Source: Pseudomonas sp. PB106 | Lineage (GTDB): Bacteria; Pseudomonadota; Gammaproteobacteria; Pseudomonadales; Pseudomonadaceae | Direction of reading: 5' to 3' | Assembly (NCBI RefSeq): GCF_009764645.1 | Contig: NZ_RWIM01000017.1 | Coordinates: 1 to 64,000, forward strand | Length of the DNA stretch: 64,000 nucleotides | Shown: positions 1 to 8,055 of the stretch, in pieces | Numbering within the stretch: position 1 is the stretch's first letter | Layout: each line of letters opens with the position of its first letter | Position numbers and translations under genes: made by a program | Notes under the pieces: generated by a model | What the model saw: only the letters and a program-made list of their open reading frames with translations | What the model was told of the DNA's origin: nothing | Database searches by the model: none

Positions 1-30
1 TCAGGTCAGGCAGCATCTATGTTGGATGAT

Positions 31-65
31 CCACCGCAATCGCTGGCAAGCCAGCTCCCACAGGG
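31..65. repeat. REP half-element, family A
   Basis: A single copy of the family A palindrome (reverse of GTGGGAGCTGGCTTGCC). Its partner half presumably lies beyond the window edge. Confidence 0.75.
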
Positions 66-95
66 TTTTGTATGGTTTTCGGGAATCCCGGAAAG

Positions 96-470
96 CACAA
101 AGGGGAGCCGAGGCTCCCCTTTAATTTTGTCGTCGCGTGCTCTTTTTTATTATTGAGGGTCGGTCTGTTGTTGTTTTTGGCAACCGTGGCCCTTTACCGC
201 TGTTTTTGGCGACCCCCATCCGGGGTCAAGAGCAAACGTATTTTTTTGAGCGCTGATCTACTTTCTCGCTAAGCGATCCAACCGATTCGGGAGCTACCTG
301 AGGGTAGTTTTATTGTTCTCTGCCCGGTTGCGGGTCACTCCTGAGAGCACCCTGAAAAGCACACCTTCTCCAAAAAAATCTGTTAGCTGCGTCTCTGCCG
401 TGTTGTTTTTGTTATGTCAGAGTCGGTACGTCTTATTTTTATTGGTTTGCTGCTTTTTATTCTTGTTATG
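96..470 (-). ncRNA. crcY: CrcY-like small RNA, decoy for Hfq/Crc
   Basis: Seen: no supportable ORF here. The minus strand carries at least six A-rich clusters fitting the Hfq/Crc CA motif AAnAAnAA (plus-strand complements near 141-155, 168-179, 308-320, 402-416, 431-445 and 453-470). A sigma-54 promoter with exact GG-N10-GC spacing sits just upstream and a GC-rich hairpin at 99-122 gives a 3' end, so the transcript is about 370 nt. Known: CrcZ/CrcY are sigma-54 and CbrB dependent RNAs of this size that titrate Hfq/Crc and relieve catabolite repression; in P. putida crcY lies next to mvaB (PP_3540), the same neighbour as here. Inferred: the start at about 470, counted from the -12 element, and the 3' end from the hairpin. 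Confidence 0.88.
99..122 (-). terminator. Hairpin ending the CrcY-like RNA
   Basis: Stem AAAGGGGAGCC pairing with GGCTCCCCTTT. On the minus strand the following bases are only moderately T-rich; on the plus strand they read TTTAATTTT, so it may act in both directions. Confidence 0.65.
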
Positions 471-479
471 CCATAGAGA

Positions 480-496
480 TAGCATTACGCGTGCCA
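480..496 (-). promoter_or_regulatory. Sigma-54 promoter of crcY
   Basis: Minus strand reads TGGCACG-N4-ATGCT: GG (495-494) and GC (483-482) are exactly 10 bases apart, as required for -24/-12 recognition by RpoN. Predicted start is near 470. Confidence 0.85.
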
Positions 497-577
497 ACTT
501 TTAAAAAAGCTTATAAATCAATGATTTATGATTTTGTAGGATTTTTCTGTCGGGCGAAACCAGACAATTTGTTTCCG

Positions 578-619
578 TGTTACTCGCTTCAGCCCCACAT
601 TCCAGACTCAGCGGTAACA
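578..619. promoter_or_regulatory. Candidate CbrB upstream activating half-sites
   Basis: TGTTAC at 578-583 and GTAACA at 614-619 form an inverted pair about 110 to 150 bases upstream of the predicted crcY start, a usual distance for a sigma-54 enhancer. CbrB is the known activator of CrcZ/CrcY. The identification of these sites is inferred from pattern and position. Confidence 0.45.
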
Positions 620-629
620 CCTTTGCCCC

Positions 630-1529
630 TCACTGCGCGCTACGCGCCTTGGCCACACGCGAACCACTCGGACGACCGAGCACGGCGCTGATCTGCTGAC
701 CCGCGGCAATCAAGGCGTCCAGGTCGATTCCAGTCTCGATACCGAGGCCGTTGAGCAGGTACACCACGTCTTCGGTCGCAACGTTACCGCTCGCGCCTTT
801 GGCGTAAGGGCAGCCGCCGAGGCCCGCGATAGAGCTGTCGAACACCGAAATGCCTTCGAGCAGGCTAGCGTAGATGTTGGCCATGGCCTGGCCGTAGGTG
901 TCGTGGAAATGCCCGGCGAGTTTTTCGCGCGGGACCTGCGCCGACACTACTTCAAACAAACGGCGAGTCGCGCCAGCAGTGCCGGTACCGATGGTGTCGC
1001 CCAACGACACTTCGTAGCAGCCCATCGCATACAACTCGCGCGCGACCATCGCCACTTGCTCCGGCGCGACCGTGCCTTCGTACGGGCAACCGAGCACACA
1101 GGACACGTAACCGCGCACGGTAACGCCGTGCTGTTGCGCCGCTTCCATGATCGGCGCAAACCGCGCCAGGCTCTCGCTGATCGAACAGTTGATGTTGCGC
1201 TGCGAGAACGCTTCGGACGCAGCGGCGAACACCGCGACTTCCTTGACCCCGGCGGCGATGGCGTCTTCGAACCCGCGCAGGTTCGGCGCCAGTGCGCCGT
1301 AGGTCACGCCAGGTTTGCGCTGGATCTGCGCGAACACCTCGGCGGAACCGGCCATCTGCGGCACCCATTTGGGCGAGACGAAACTGCCGACTTCTATATA
1401 GCCAAGGCCTGCGGCGCTGAGGGCGTCGACCAGTTGCACCTTGTCGGCAACGGTGATCGGCTGGGCTTCGTTCTGCAGGCCATCGCGCGGGCCGACTTCG
1501 ATCAGGCGTACTTGGGTGGGGAGGGACAT
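630..1529 (-). CDS. mvaB: Hydroxymethylglutaryl-CoA lyase
   Basis: Cleaves 3-hydroxy-3-methylglutaryl-CoA to acetoacetate and acetyl-CoA, the last step of leucine catabolism. The 299-residue TIM-barrel protein has the N-terminal EVGPRDGLQNE motif (metal-binding Asp and catalytic Arg), the HFHDTYG metal-binding histidines, and the G-loop GLGGCPYAKGASGN with the catalytic Cys at about residue 240, so it looks fully active. The start ATG 1529 gives the usual family length. A MerR regulator of LiuR type lies upstream on the same strand, separated by a REPIN. The isovaleryl-CoA and methylcrotonyl-CoA genes that often accompany it are not in the window. Also called liuE or hmgL. Confidence 0.95.
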   Translation of the reverse strand: MSLPTQVRLIEVGPRDGLQNEAQPITVADKVQLVDALSAAGLGYIEVGSFVSPKWVPQMAGSAEVFAQIQRKPGVTYGALAPNLRGFEDAIAAGVKEVAVFAAASEAFSQRNINCSISESLARFAPIMEAAQQHGVTVRGYVSCVLGCPYEGTVAPEQVAMVARELYAMGCYEVSLGDTIGTGTAGATRRLFEVVSAQVPREKLAGHFHDTYGQAMANIYASLLEGISVFDSSIAGLGGCPYAKGASGNVATEDVVYLLNGLGIETGIDLDALIAAGQQISAVLGRPSGSRVAKARSAQ

Positions 1530-1569
1530 AGGCTGACCTGCTCAATTTTCTGAGTGATATGAGGGGCCC

Positions 1570-1663
1570 GTGTGGGAGCGGGCTTGCCCGCGATGGCGTT
1601 GGGTCAGTCAACATCAATGCTGGATGTTCCGGCCTCATCGCGGGCAAGCCCGCTCCCACAGGG
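1570..1663. repeat. REPIN, family A variant
   Basis: Two inverted copies of the variant GTGGGAGCGGGCTTGCCCGC separated by a spacer of about 45 bases, in the gap between mvaB and its MerR regulator. Confidence 0.85.
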
Positions 1664-1679
1664 GAGGAGTCGTGTCGAA

Positions 1680-2081
1680 TTACTGCGCTACTTGCTGGCT
1701 CTTGAGGGTTTGTTCAAGCGCCTGCACGCAGCGCTCCTCGGCGGTATCAAGCTCCAGCTTCATCTGTTCGATATCGAGCAACTGCTGCTCAAGCTGTTCG
1801 CGGCGTTCGCTGATTTTCGCCAGCATGCTGTTGAGCTGTTTGGTGTTACCGCTGGACGGGTCGTAGAGCTCGATCAGTTCGCGGCATTCAGCCAGGGAGA
1901 AGCCGATGCGTTTGCCACGCAGGATCAGCTTCAGGCTGACCTTGTCGCGCGGCGAATAGATGCGTTCCTGGCCACGGCGCTCAGGGCTGAGCAGGCCTTG
2001 CTCTTCATAAAAGCGGATCGCCCGGGTGGTGATGTCCAGCTCGCGGGCGAGGTCGGAGATGCTGTAAGTCTGGCTGCTCAT
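1680..2081 (-). CDS. LiuR-like MerR family transcriptional regulator
   Basis: 133 residues. The N-terminal winged helix-turn-helix (YSISDLARELDITTRAIRFY, about residues 6-25) is typical of MerR proteins, followed by a basic stretch and a C-terminal coiled coil (about 85-125) for dimerisation. There is no Cys-rich metal-binding tail, which argues against a metal sensor. From memory the sequence closely resembles LiuR, the regulator of leucine and isovalerate breakdown, and the adjacent mvaB fits that role. A perfect palindrome TTGACGT-TT-ACGTCAA 44 bases upstream of the start is its probable own operator. Confidence 0.85.
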   Translation of the reverse strand: MSSQTYSISDLARELDITTRAIRFYEEQGLLSPERRGQERIYSPRDKVSLKLILRGKRIGFSLAECRELIELYDPSSGNTKQLNSMLAKISERREQLEQQLLDIEQMKLELDTAEERCVQALEQTLKSQQVAQ

Positions 2082-2124
2082 GGAAGCGCTCGGAGAAAGG
2101 TCTTGGCGCTAAGCTAATGGCGAG

Positions 2125-2140
2125 TTGACGTTTACGTCAA
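2125..2140. promoter_or_regulatory. Palindromic operator upstream of the LiuR-like gene
   Basis: Perfect inverted repeat TTGACGT-TT-ACGTCAA. Read on the minus strand its first bases TTGACG also look like a -35 element, the arrangement expected for a MerR-type protein that binds inside its own promoter. Confidence 0.65.
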
Positions 2141-2150
2141 GCAAGAAAAA

Positions 2151-2218
2151 GATCGCAGCCCTCGGCAGCTCCTACACCAATCTATGTAGGAGCTGCCGCA
2201 GGCTGCGATCTTTTGATC
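2151..2218. repeat. REPIN, family C
   Basis: Two inverted copies of GTAGGAGCTGCCGCAGGCTG extended by CGATCTTTTGATC, between the divergently spaced LiuR-like gene and the 3' end of the LysR gene. Confidence 0.85.
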
Positions 2219-2223
2219 TTTCC

Positions 2224-3159
2224 TCAAACCACCTGCTTATCCAGCTTCTTCTCCTGCGCCGTTACCTGCTGGCACAACTCGATCATCTGCTCGCGCATCC
2301 AGCGGTTCGCCGGATCCTGGTCGGTGCTTTCGTGCCAGTACAGGTGCGTCTCCACCGGTGGCACATCATTCACCGGCAGATTAAACGCCTGCAGCTCATG
2401 CCGACGGGCAAAACGCTCCGGCACGGTCATGACCATGTCGGTCTGCTGCATCACCTGCGATGCCATCAGATAGTGCTGCGAACGCAGGGCGATCTTGCGC
2501 TGAATGCCCATTTTGCCCAGCGCCAGATCGACATAACCCAGACCACTGCGGCGGCTGGAAATGTGGATGTGGGTCAGCGACAGATAATCATCGAGCGACA
2601 GTTTTTCCTTGCCCGCCATCGGATGGCCCCTGCGCATCGCGCAGACGTAACGGTCTTCCATCAGTTTGACGTGACGCACCTGCGGGTCGGTGTTGAGCGG
2701 CGCATCCACAGCAAAATCCAGACGCCCGGCGGCCAGCTCTTTCGTGGTCTCGCGGCGTTTGGACAGGAAACTTTCGATGATCACCGTCGGCGCCAGGCGG
2801 CGCAGACGCTGGAACAGCGGCGGCAGAATCACCGCTTCAGTGAGGTCGGTCATGCTGATGCGGTAAGTCTTCACCGCTTGCGCCGGGTTGAATATGCGGC
2901 TTTCCTGAACCGACACGCGCAGCAGCGACAGCGCGTTACGCACCGGGCCGATGATGTTTTGTGCCATCGGCGTCGGCACCATGCCCTGAGCGGTACGCAC
3001 GAACAACGGATCGTTGAAGGTTTCGCGCAACCGCGCGAGGGCGTTGGACACCGCTGGCTGAGTGATGCCGACAATCTGCCCGGCACGGGTCAGGTTGGCT
3101 TCGGTGTAGATCGCGTCGAAGACGATGAAAAGGTTGAGGTCGACCTTACTCAGATTCAT
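2224..3159 (-). CDS. LysR family transcriptional regulator
   Basis: 311 residues. The N-terminal winged HTH (about residues 5-65) contains the LysR signature (DLNLFIVFDAIYTEANLTRA and TQPAVSNALARLR), followed by a LysR_substrate domain (about 90-300). The DLNLFxVFDAIYxE start resembles the NodD/LeuO/SyrM-like branch. It is transcribed divergently from an acyl-CoA dehydrogenase across a 185-base gap holding an inverted repeat CCGAT-N5-ATCGG, so that gene is its likely target. The inducer is unknown. Start ATG 3159 is the first Met of the conserved domain. Confidence 0.9.
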   Translation of the reverse strand: MNLSKVDLNLFIVFDAIYTEANLTRAGQIVGITQPAVSNALARLRETFNDPLFVRTAQGMVPTPMAQNIIGPVRNALSLLRVSVQESRIFNPAQAVKTYRISMTDLTEAVILPPLFQRLRRLAPTVIIESFLSKRRETTKELAAGRLDFAVDAPLNTDPQVRHVKLMEDRYVCAMRRGHPMAGKEKLSLDDYLSLTHIHISSRRSGLGYVDLALGKMGIQRKIALRSQHYLMASQVMQQTDMVMTVPERFARRHELQAFNLPVNDVPPVETHLYWHESTDQDPANRWMREQMIELCQQVTAQEKKLDKQVV

Positions 3160-3210
3160 AACGCGGCTTCTCTTGTTATTTAGGGCGGTGTTTTAGGGGC
3201 TGGCAATCAG

Positions 3211-3225
3211 CCGATCATATATCGG
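3211..3225. promoter_or_regulatory. Inverted repeat in the LysR / acyl-CoA dehydrogenase gap
   Basis: CCGAT-CATAT-ATCGG, perfect 5-base arms in the divergent intergenic region. Possible binding site of the LysR protein; assigned by position and symmetry only. Confidence 0.4.
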
Positions 3226-3344
3226 TGATGAATGTTTATACACGCCGAGAATAGGCTAGGTAAATTATCGACGCTGTTCTAGCATCGATTGCATGACTGA
3301 AACAACCTCTGCCAAAGAACTGCCTTAACCATCGGGAGCTGCTC

Positions 3345-4574
3345 ATGGATTTCGCTTATTCGCCCAAGGTGCAAGAACTGCGTGAGCGCGTGACCGCGTT
3401 CATGGACACTTACGTTTATCCGGCCGAAGCCGTGTTCGAGCGTCAGGTTGCCGAAGGCGATCGCTGGCAGCCGACGGCGATCATGGAAGAGCTCAAAGCC
3501 AAGGCCAAAGCCGAAGGGTTGTGGAATCTGTTCCTGCCGGAGTCGGAACTGGGCGCCGGCCTGAGCAACCTCGAATACGCGCCATTGGCAGAAATCATGG
3601 GCCGCTCCTTGCTCGGGCCTGAGCCGTTCAACTGCTCGGCGCCGGACACCGGCAACATGGAAGTGCTGGTGCGCTACGCCAACGAAGAACAAAAACAGCG
3701 CTGGCTCGAACCACTGCTGCGCGGCGAAATCCGCTCGGCGTTCGCCATGACCGAACCGGACGTGGCTTCCTCAGACGCCACCAACATGGCCGCCCGTGCG
3801 GTGCGTGATGGCGACGAGTGGGTGATCAACGGCAAGAAATGGTGGACCTCCGGCGCCTGCGATCCGCGCTGCAAGATCCTCATCTTCATGGGCCTGAGCA
3901 ATCCTGACGCACCGCGCCACGCTCAGCACTCGATGATCCTCGTGCCGGTCGATACCCCTGGCGTGAAAATCGTCCGTCCGCTGCCGGTGTTTGGTTACGA
4001 CGATGCACCGCACGGTCACGCCGAAGTGCTGTTCGACAACGTGCGTGTGCCGTACGAAAACGTCCTGCTCGGTGAAGGACGCGGCTTTGAAATCGCTCAG
4101 GGGCGTCTCGGCCCAGGCCGCATTCACCACTGCATGCGTTCGATCGGCATGGCCGAGCGTGCGCTGGAATTGATGTGCAAACGTTCGGTGAGCCGCACGG
4201 CATTCGGCAAACCGCTGGCGCGTCTGGGCGGTAACGTCGACAAGATCGCCGACTCGCGGATGGAGATCGACATGGCCCGTCTGCTGACGCTGAAAGCGGC
4301 GTACATGATGGACACCGTCGGCAACAAAGTGGCGAAAAGCGAAATCGCACAGATCAAAGTGGTTGCGCCTAACGTCGCGCTGCGCGTGATCGACCGGGCG
4401 ATCCAGATGCATGGTGGGGCAGGGGTGTCCAACGATTTCCCGCTGGCCTATATGTACGCGATGCAACGTACCTTGCGCCTGGCCGACGGCCCGGACGAAG
4501 TACACCGCGCGGCGATCGGCAAGTTCGAGATCGGCAAATATGTGCCGAAGGAGATGCTGCGTAGTGAGCGCTGA
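3345..4574 (+). CDS. Acyl-CoA dehydrogenase family protein (ACAD10/11-like)
   Basis: 409-residue flavoprotein expected to introduce the alpha-beta double bond into an acyl-CoA, passing electrons to ETF. Seen: N-terminal helical domain (1-120), the [15 protein letters not shown] beta-domain motif that contacts flavin and substrate, [13 protein letters not shown], and the C-terminal [15 protein letters not shown] motif. Where classical members have the catalytic Glu in YEG, this protein reads [10 protein letters not shown], as in the ACAD10/11 branch, which act on unusual substrates such as 4-hydroxyacyl-CoAs. It starts at ATG 3345 behind a GGGAG ribosome site and is divergent from a LysR regulator. 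The substrate cannot be read from the sequence. Confidence 0.9.
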   Translation: MDFAYSPKVQELRERVTAFMDTYVYPAEAVFERQVAEGDRWQPTAIMEELKAKAKAEGLWNLFLPESELGAGLSNLEYAPLAEIMGRSLLGPEPFNCSAPDTGNMEVLVRYANEEQKQRWLEPLLRGEIRSAFAMTEPDVASSDATNMAARAVRDGDEWVINGKKWWTSGACDPRCKILIFMGLSNPDAPRHAQHSMILVPVDTPGVKIVRPLPVFGYDDAPHGHAEVLFDNVRVPYENVLLGEGRGFEIAQGRLGPGRIHHCMRSIGMAERALELMCKRSVSRTAFGKPLARLGGNVDKIADSRMEIDMARLLTLKAAYMMDTVGNKVAKSEIAQIKVVAPNVALRVIDRAIQMHGGAGVSNDFPLAYMYAMQRTLRLADGPDEVHRAAIGKFEIGKYVPKEMLRSER

Positions 4575-4588
4575 TCCGGCACCGCGTT

Positions 4589-4692
4589 GATCGTTCCCAC
4601 GCTCTGCGTGGGAATGCATCCCTTGACGCTCTGCGTCACAGTGGACGCGGAGCGTCCATGGCGGCGTTCCCACGCGGAGCGTGGGAACGATC
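4589..4692. repeat. 104-base palindromic repeat, family D
   Basis: Outer inverted repeat GATCGTTCCCACGC...GCGTGGGAACGATC with a second inner inverted repeat around GACGCTCTGCGTC. Same design as the elements at 18554, 23319 and 57833. Confidence 0.85.
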
Positions 4693-4700
4693 CGGTGATA

Positions 4701-6035
4701 TCAATACACCCAAACCTCAACCCGGCGATTCTTGATCCGCCCCTCATCCGCATTGTTCGCCGCCACCGGCATCAACGCGCCAAACCCTCGAACCTCGCGC
4801 AACACCACGCCGTTCTTCACCAACTCCCGCCGCACCGCCATCGCCCGCAGCTTCGACAGCAAATCCGCCCGAGCCGGGTCGTCCTTGGCGTCACCAAACC
4901 CCACCAGTGTCACCGCGCGCTCGCGCTTGTCATGCCTCTTTATATAGTCGAGCACCCGCGCCAGATCCTGACGCGCCTTGTTGTCCAGGTTGGCGCTGCC
5001 TTCCTCGAAACGGAAGTTCACTGTCAGACGTTGGGCGTGACGGCTGAGGGATTGATACCCCTCGGGCATCAGCGCATTCGGCGCGACGTTCATCGCGTGC
5101 ACGCTCTGGCTGACAAACCCGTTGGCCGCGACAATCGCCTGGCCCTGACGGCTCTGCGCAAATGTCACGAGTGCCTTGGCCCACGGGTTTGTACTGTCGG
5201 GCGGCAGATAAAAGAACAGCCGCCGCGACAATGGATAATCTTCAGTGGCGATCAGGCTGGTGAGCGGCAGCATGGACAGCGAAGCCCCATCGGCAATGGC
5301 CACGGCTTTGGCCTGACGCACATACGGTAAGCCGATGAAGCCAATACCCTGCGGATCGCTGCTGACGGCGTCGGACAATTGCTCGCTGGACTCAAACCTT
5401 TTCGCAGCACTGCTCAGAGTTTTCCCACGATGAACGAGGACCAGTTCCTTAAACGTGTCGTACGTGCCGGACTGATCATCCCGCGCATATAAATGAATCG
5501 CACCGCCACGCCCGCCGAGGTCTTCCCAGGTTTTGACTTCGCCGGCGAAGATCCGCGCCAGTTGCTCGGTGTCCAGTTGCTGCAGCGGATTTTCAGGGTG
5601 CAGGATGATCGCCAGGCCATCGATGGCAATCACCTGTTCGGCGGCAGGAGTTTTCAGGTCGCCCAGCGCTTGCAGGCTGAGTAACTCGCTGTCCTTTATT
5701 TCGCGGGAAGAGGCAGCCAGATCAGCGCTGGCGTTTTTCAGCGCGGTAAACCCGGTGCTGGAACCGTGGGCGGCGACTTCGATGACCACGCGTTTGCCTT
5801 GCGCGGACTGGCCGACAATGCGCTGTTCGTTGGCGGTGTCCGGGGTTTCGCGGTGGATTTTCAGCAGGCCTTGTTCTTGCAGCAAACCTTCCACCAGCGC
5901 CGGGCCGAGTTCGGCGCCGATGGTGTTGGAGCCTTGAATGCGCAGCGCCGGGCCGTCGTCCGGCACCGGCAAACCGGCGGCAGACACCGTCAGCCACGCA
6001 CTCAAGAGAAATACGCACAGAACACGCAGGGTCAT
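4701..6035 (-). CDS. PstS-like phosphate-binding domain fused to an OmpA peptidoglycan-binding domain
   Basis: 444 residues. A signal peptide (about 1-19, ending at VSAAG) is followed by a PBP-like_2 domain (about 29-300) with the phosphate-binding-protein start RIQGSNTIG, the [10 protein letters not shown] segment and the [18 protein letters not shown] ligand loop. The C-terminus (about 325-444) is OmpA-like: [19 protein letters not shown] and the final NRRVEVWVY. The architecture suggests a periplasmic or cell-wall-anchored anion-binding or sensing protein rather than a subunit of a full Pst transporter, because no pstCAB genes are nearby. It stands alone between repeat elements. The ligand is inferred only. 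Confidence 0.85.
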   Translation of the reverse strand: MTLRVLCVFLLSAWLTVSAAGLPVPDDGPALRIQGSNTIGAELGPALVEGLLQEQGLLKIHRETPDTANEQRIVGQSAQGKRVVIEVAAHGSSTGFTALKNASADLAASSREIKDSELLSLQALGDLKTPAAEQVIAIDGLAIILHPENPLQQLDTEQLARIFAGEVKTWEDLGGRGGAIHLYARDDQSGTYDTFKELVLVHRGKTLSSAAKRFESSEQLSDAVSSDPQGIGFIGLPYVRQAKAVAIADGASLSMLPLTSLIATEDYPLSRRLFFYLPPDSTNPWAKALVTFAQSRQGQAIVAANGFVSQSVHAMNVAPNALMPEGYQSLSRHAQRLTVNFRFEEGSANLDNKARQDLARVLDYIKRHDKRERAVTLVGFGDAKDDPARADLLSKLRAMAVRRELVKNGVVLREVRGFGALMPVAANNADEGRIKNRRVEVWVY

Positions 6036-6112
6036 GCCGGCACCGAATCAAGCCAAGGGGATTGCCGGGGAGATTAAGTCAGGCGCATGACCGAAAGATG
6101 ACAGCGATTGAA

Positions 6113-6205
6113 TGTAGGAGTGAGCCTGCTCGCGATGGCGGTGTACCGGTCAACATTTATGTCGACTGATTCACCGCTATCGCGAGCAGGCTCACTCCTA
6201 CAGGG
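6113..6205. repeat. REPIN, family B
   Basis: Inverted copies of TGTAGGAGTGAGCCTGCTCG, about 45 bases apart, between the PstS-OmpA gene and xthA. Confidence 0.85.
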
Positions 6206-6223
6206 ATTGTTTAAGGCTTGAGA

Positions 6224-7036
6224 TCAGCTGAGTTCAAGCCAGATCGGCGCGTGGTCGGACGGTTTCTCCATCCCGCGCAATTCATAGTCCACACCGGCGG
6301 CCTTTACCCGTGGCAGCAAACCATGGGAGGCCAGAATCACGTCAATCCGCAGCCCGCGCTTTGGCTCGTCTTCAAAGCCACGGCTGCGGTAGTCGAACCA
6401 GCTGAACATGTCGCTCACGTCCGGGTTGAGGTGGCGATAGCTGTCCGTCAGGCCCCAGTTTTTCAGGCGTGCCATCCACTCGCGTTCTTCCGGCAGGAAG
6501 CTGCATTTACCGGTTTTCAGCCAGCGTTTCATGTTGTCCGGGCCGATGCCGATGTCGCAGTCTTCCGGGGAAATGTTCACGTCGCCCATCACCACCAGCG
6601 GCTGCTCGTTATTGAACTGGCTTTCCAGCAGCGCTTGCAGATCACTGTAGAAACGCTGTTTGGCCGGGAATTTGGTCGGGTGGTCGCGGCTTTCGCCCTG
6701 TGGGAAATAGCCGTTCATGATCGTCACCGGCACGCCATTGGCGTCGGCGAAGCTGCCCCAGATAAAGCGCCGCTGGGCGTCTTCTTCATCGGTGGCGAAA
6801 CCTTTGTGAATGGCGATCGGTTCCTGACGCGAGAGCATGGCCACGCCGTAGTGACCTTTCTGGCCATGGAAGTACACGTGGTAGCCGAGGGCGCGGACTT
6901 CTTCGAGCGGGAATTGGTCGTCGTGGACTTTGGTTTCCTGCAGACCGATGACGTCGGGCTGGTGTTTTTCGATCAGCGCTGCCAGCTGATGCGGACGGGC
7001 GCGCAGTCCGTTGATGTTGAAGGAAACGATCTTCAT
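6224..7036 (-). CDS. xthA: Exodeoxyribonuclease III
   Basis: 270 residues, normal length for the major AP endonuclease and 3'-5' exonuclease of base-excision repair. Seen: FNINGLRAR at the start, LQETKV (catalytic Glu), the [13 protein letters not shown] motif (Asp and Asn), WFDYRSRGF, and the C-terminal [10 protein letters not shown] with the catalytic Asp-His pair. The longer in-frame start at 7075 was rejected: [10 protein letters not shown] at 7036 is where the family begins. A monocistronic gene on the minus strand, with a family A REPIN upstream. Confidence 0.95.
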   Translation of the reverse strand: MKIVSFNINGLRARPHQLAALIEKHQPDVIGLQETKVHDDQFPLEEVRALGYHVYFHGQKGHYGVAMLSRQEPIAIHKGFATDEEDAQRRFIWGSFADANGVPVTIMNGYFPQGESRDHPTKFPAKQRFYSDLQALLESQFNNEQPLVVMGDVNISPEDCDIGIGPDNMKRWLKTGKCSFLPEEREWMARLKNWGLTDSYRHLNPDVSDMFSWFDYRSRGFEDEPKRGLRIDVILASHGLLPRVKAAGVDYELRGMEKPSDHAPIWLELS

Positions 7037-7141
7037 GGTTGGCAGTCCTGGCAAAAGGGCGATGCTAGCTGACATGGGGGAGATGGGCCAGTGTGGGAGA
7101 AATCATTTTGGTCTGTGGGATTTTTGTAGCCCCGACGGGCC

Positions 7142-7216
7142 CTATCGCTGGCAAGCCAGCTCCCACAATGTTCGAGTTGCACACAAGTCCTGTGGGAGCT
7201 GGCTTGCCAGCGATGA
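7142..7216. repeat. REPIN, family A
   Basis: Two inverted copies of GTGGGAGCTGGCTTGCCAGC between the divergent xthA and GNAT genes. Confidence 0.85.
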
Positions 7217-7338
7217 GGCCCGCCCGGTCGATGAAGATCCAAGCTTGGTCTATACCTGTGGGGAACCACGCCACCCGCAAAAGGTTCGTACCAACAAGAG
7301 CGCCGCCATTTGAACGCGCCCCGGGGAGAATCACCGTC

Positions 7339-7989
7339 ATGCCTGAAACCCAGACCGCCATCGCCGACATTCATATGCTCGACCGCGGCTACTCGCGCGA
7401 AGCCCGCTCGCTGCTGTATCAGGCCTATCGCCATGAGCCGACTTTTGGCTACCTGTTCGAAGCCGAGCGCCCCGGCTATGAGCAGCGCGTGCGGGCGACG
7501 GTGCGGGAACTGGTCAAGCAACACTTTCTGCAGGATCTGCCGGCCATCGGCCTGCTGGTCAACGACCGTCTGATCGGTATCGCCCTGATCGCGCCGCCGC
7601 AACGGCGCTTGGGCGTCACCGAAAGTTGGGCGTGGCGATTGCGCATGGTGCTCAGCACCGGTTTCCGCTGCACCCGCCGCTATCTGGAATACCACGATGC
7701 GGTCGCCGCCTGCGTGCCCAGCGATTCGGTGCACATGTTGCCGCTGTTGGGGATTCATCCGCAGTTCCAGGGCAAGCACTTCGGTGAGCAACTGCTGACT
7801 GCCGTGCACAACTGGTGCGCAGTCGACGAAACCTCGCAAGGCGTGGTGCTCGACACCGGTAATCCGCGTTATCTGGAATTCTATAAAAGGCAGGGTTACG
7901 AGGAGATCGGCGAGGTTGCCGTCGGCCCGGTGCGTGAACACGTATTTTTCCACGCCAATCCGCAGGTGTTACAAACTGCAACAGCATAA
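7339..7989 (+). CDS. GNAT family N-acetyltransferase
   Basis: 216 residues. The C-terminal half (about 95-205) has the GNAT fold: LLGIHPQFQGKHFGEQLL contains the acetyl-CoA pyrophosphate loop (Q-G-K-H-F-G in place of Q-x-x-G-x-G/A), and LDTGNPRYLEFYKRQGYEEI is the usual C-terminal motif. The N-terminal half holds an extra helical region (Y-R-H-E-P, about 25-60). The ATG at 7339 was chosen over an in-frame upstream start because the upstream part is REPIN sequence and GGGAGAA lies just before it. The acceptor substrate is unknown and the neighbours give no hint. Confidence 0.85.
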   Translation: MPETQTAIADIHMLDRGYSREARSLLYQAYRHEPTFGYLFEAERPGYEQRVRATVRELVKQHFLQDLPAIGLLVNDRLIGIALIAPPQRRLGVTESWAWRLRMVLSTGFRCTRRYLEYHDAVAACVPSDSVHMLPLLGIHPQFQGKHFGEQLLTAVHNWCAVDETSQGVVLDTGNPRYLEFYKRQGYEEIGEVAVGPVREHVFFHANPQVLQTATA

Positions 7990-8055
7990 CAATCGAACTT
8001 CTGGGGAAATTTCCTGTTCTATCACGCTCCCAAGCCCGTGATAGCATCCGCGCCT

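Noticed and set aside
72-504. Two or three hydrophobic small ORFs on the plus strand
   Set aside because: They are mirror translations of the A-rich CrcY-like RNA and lack ribosome sites.
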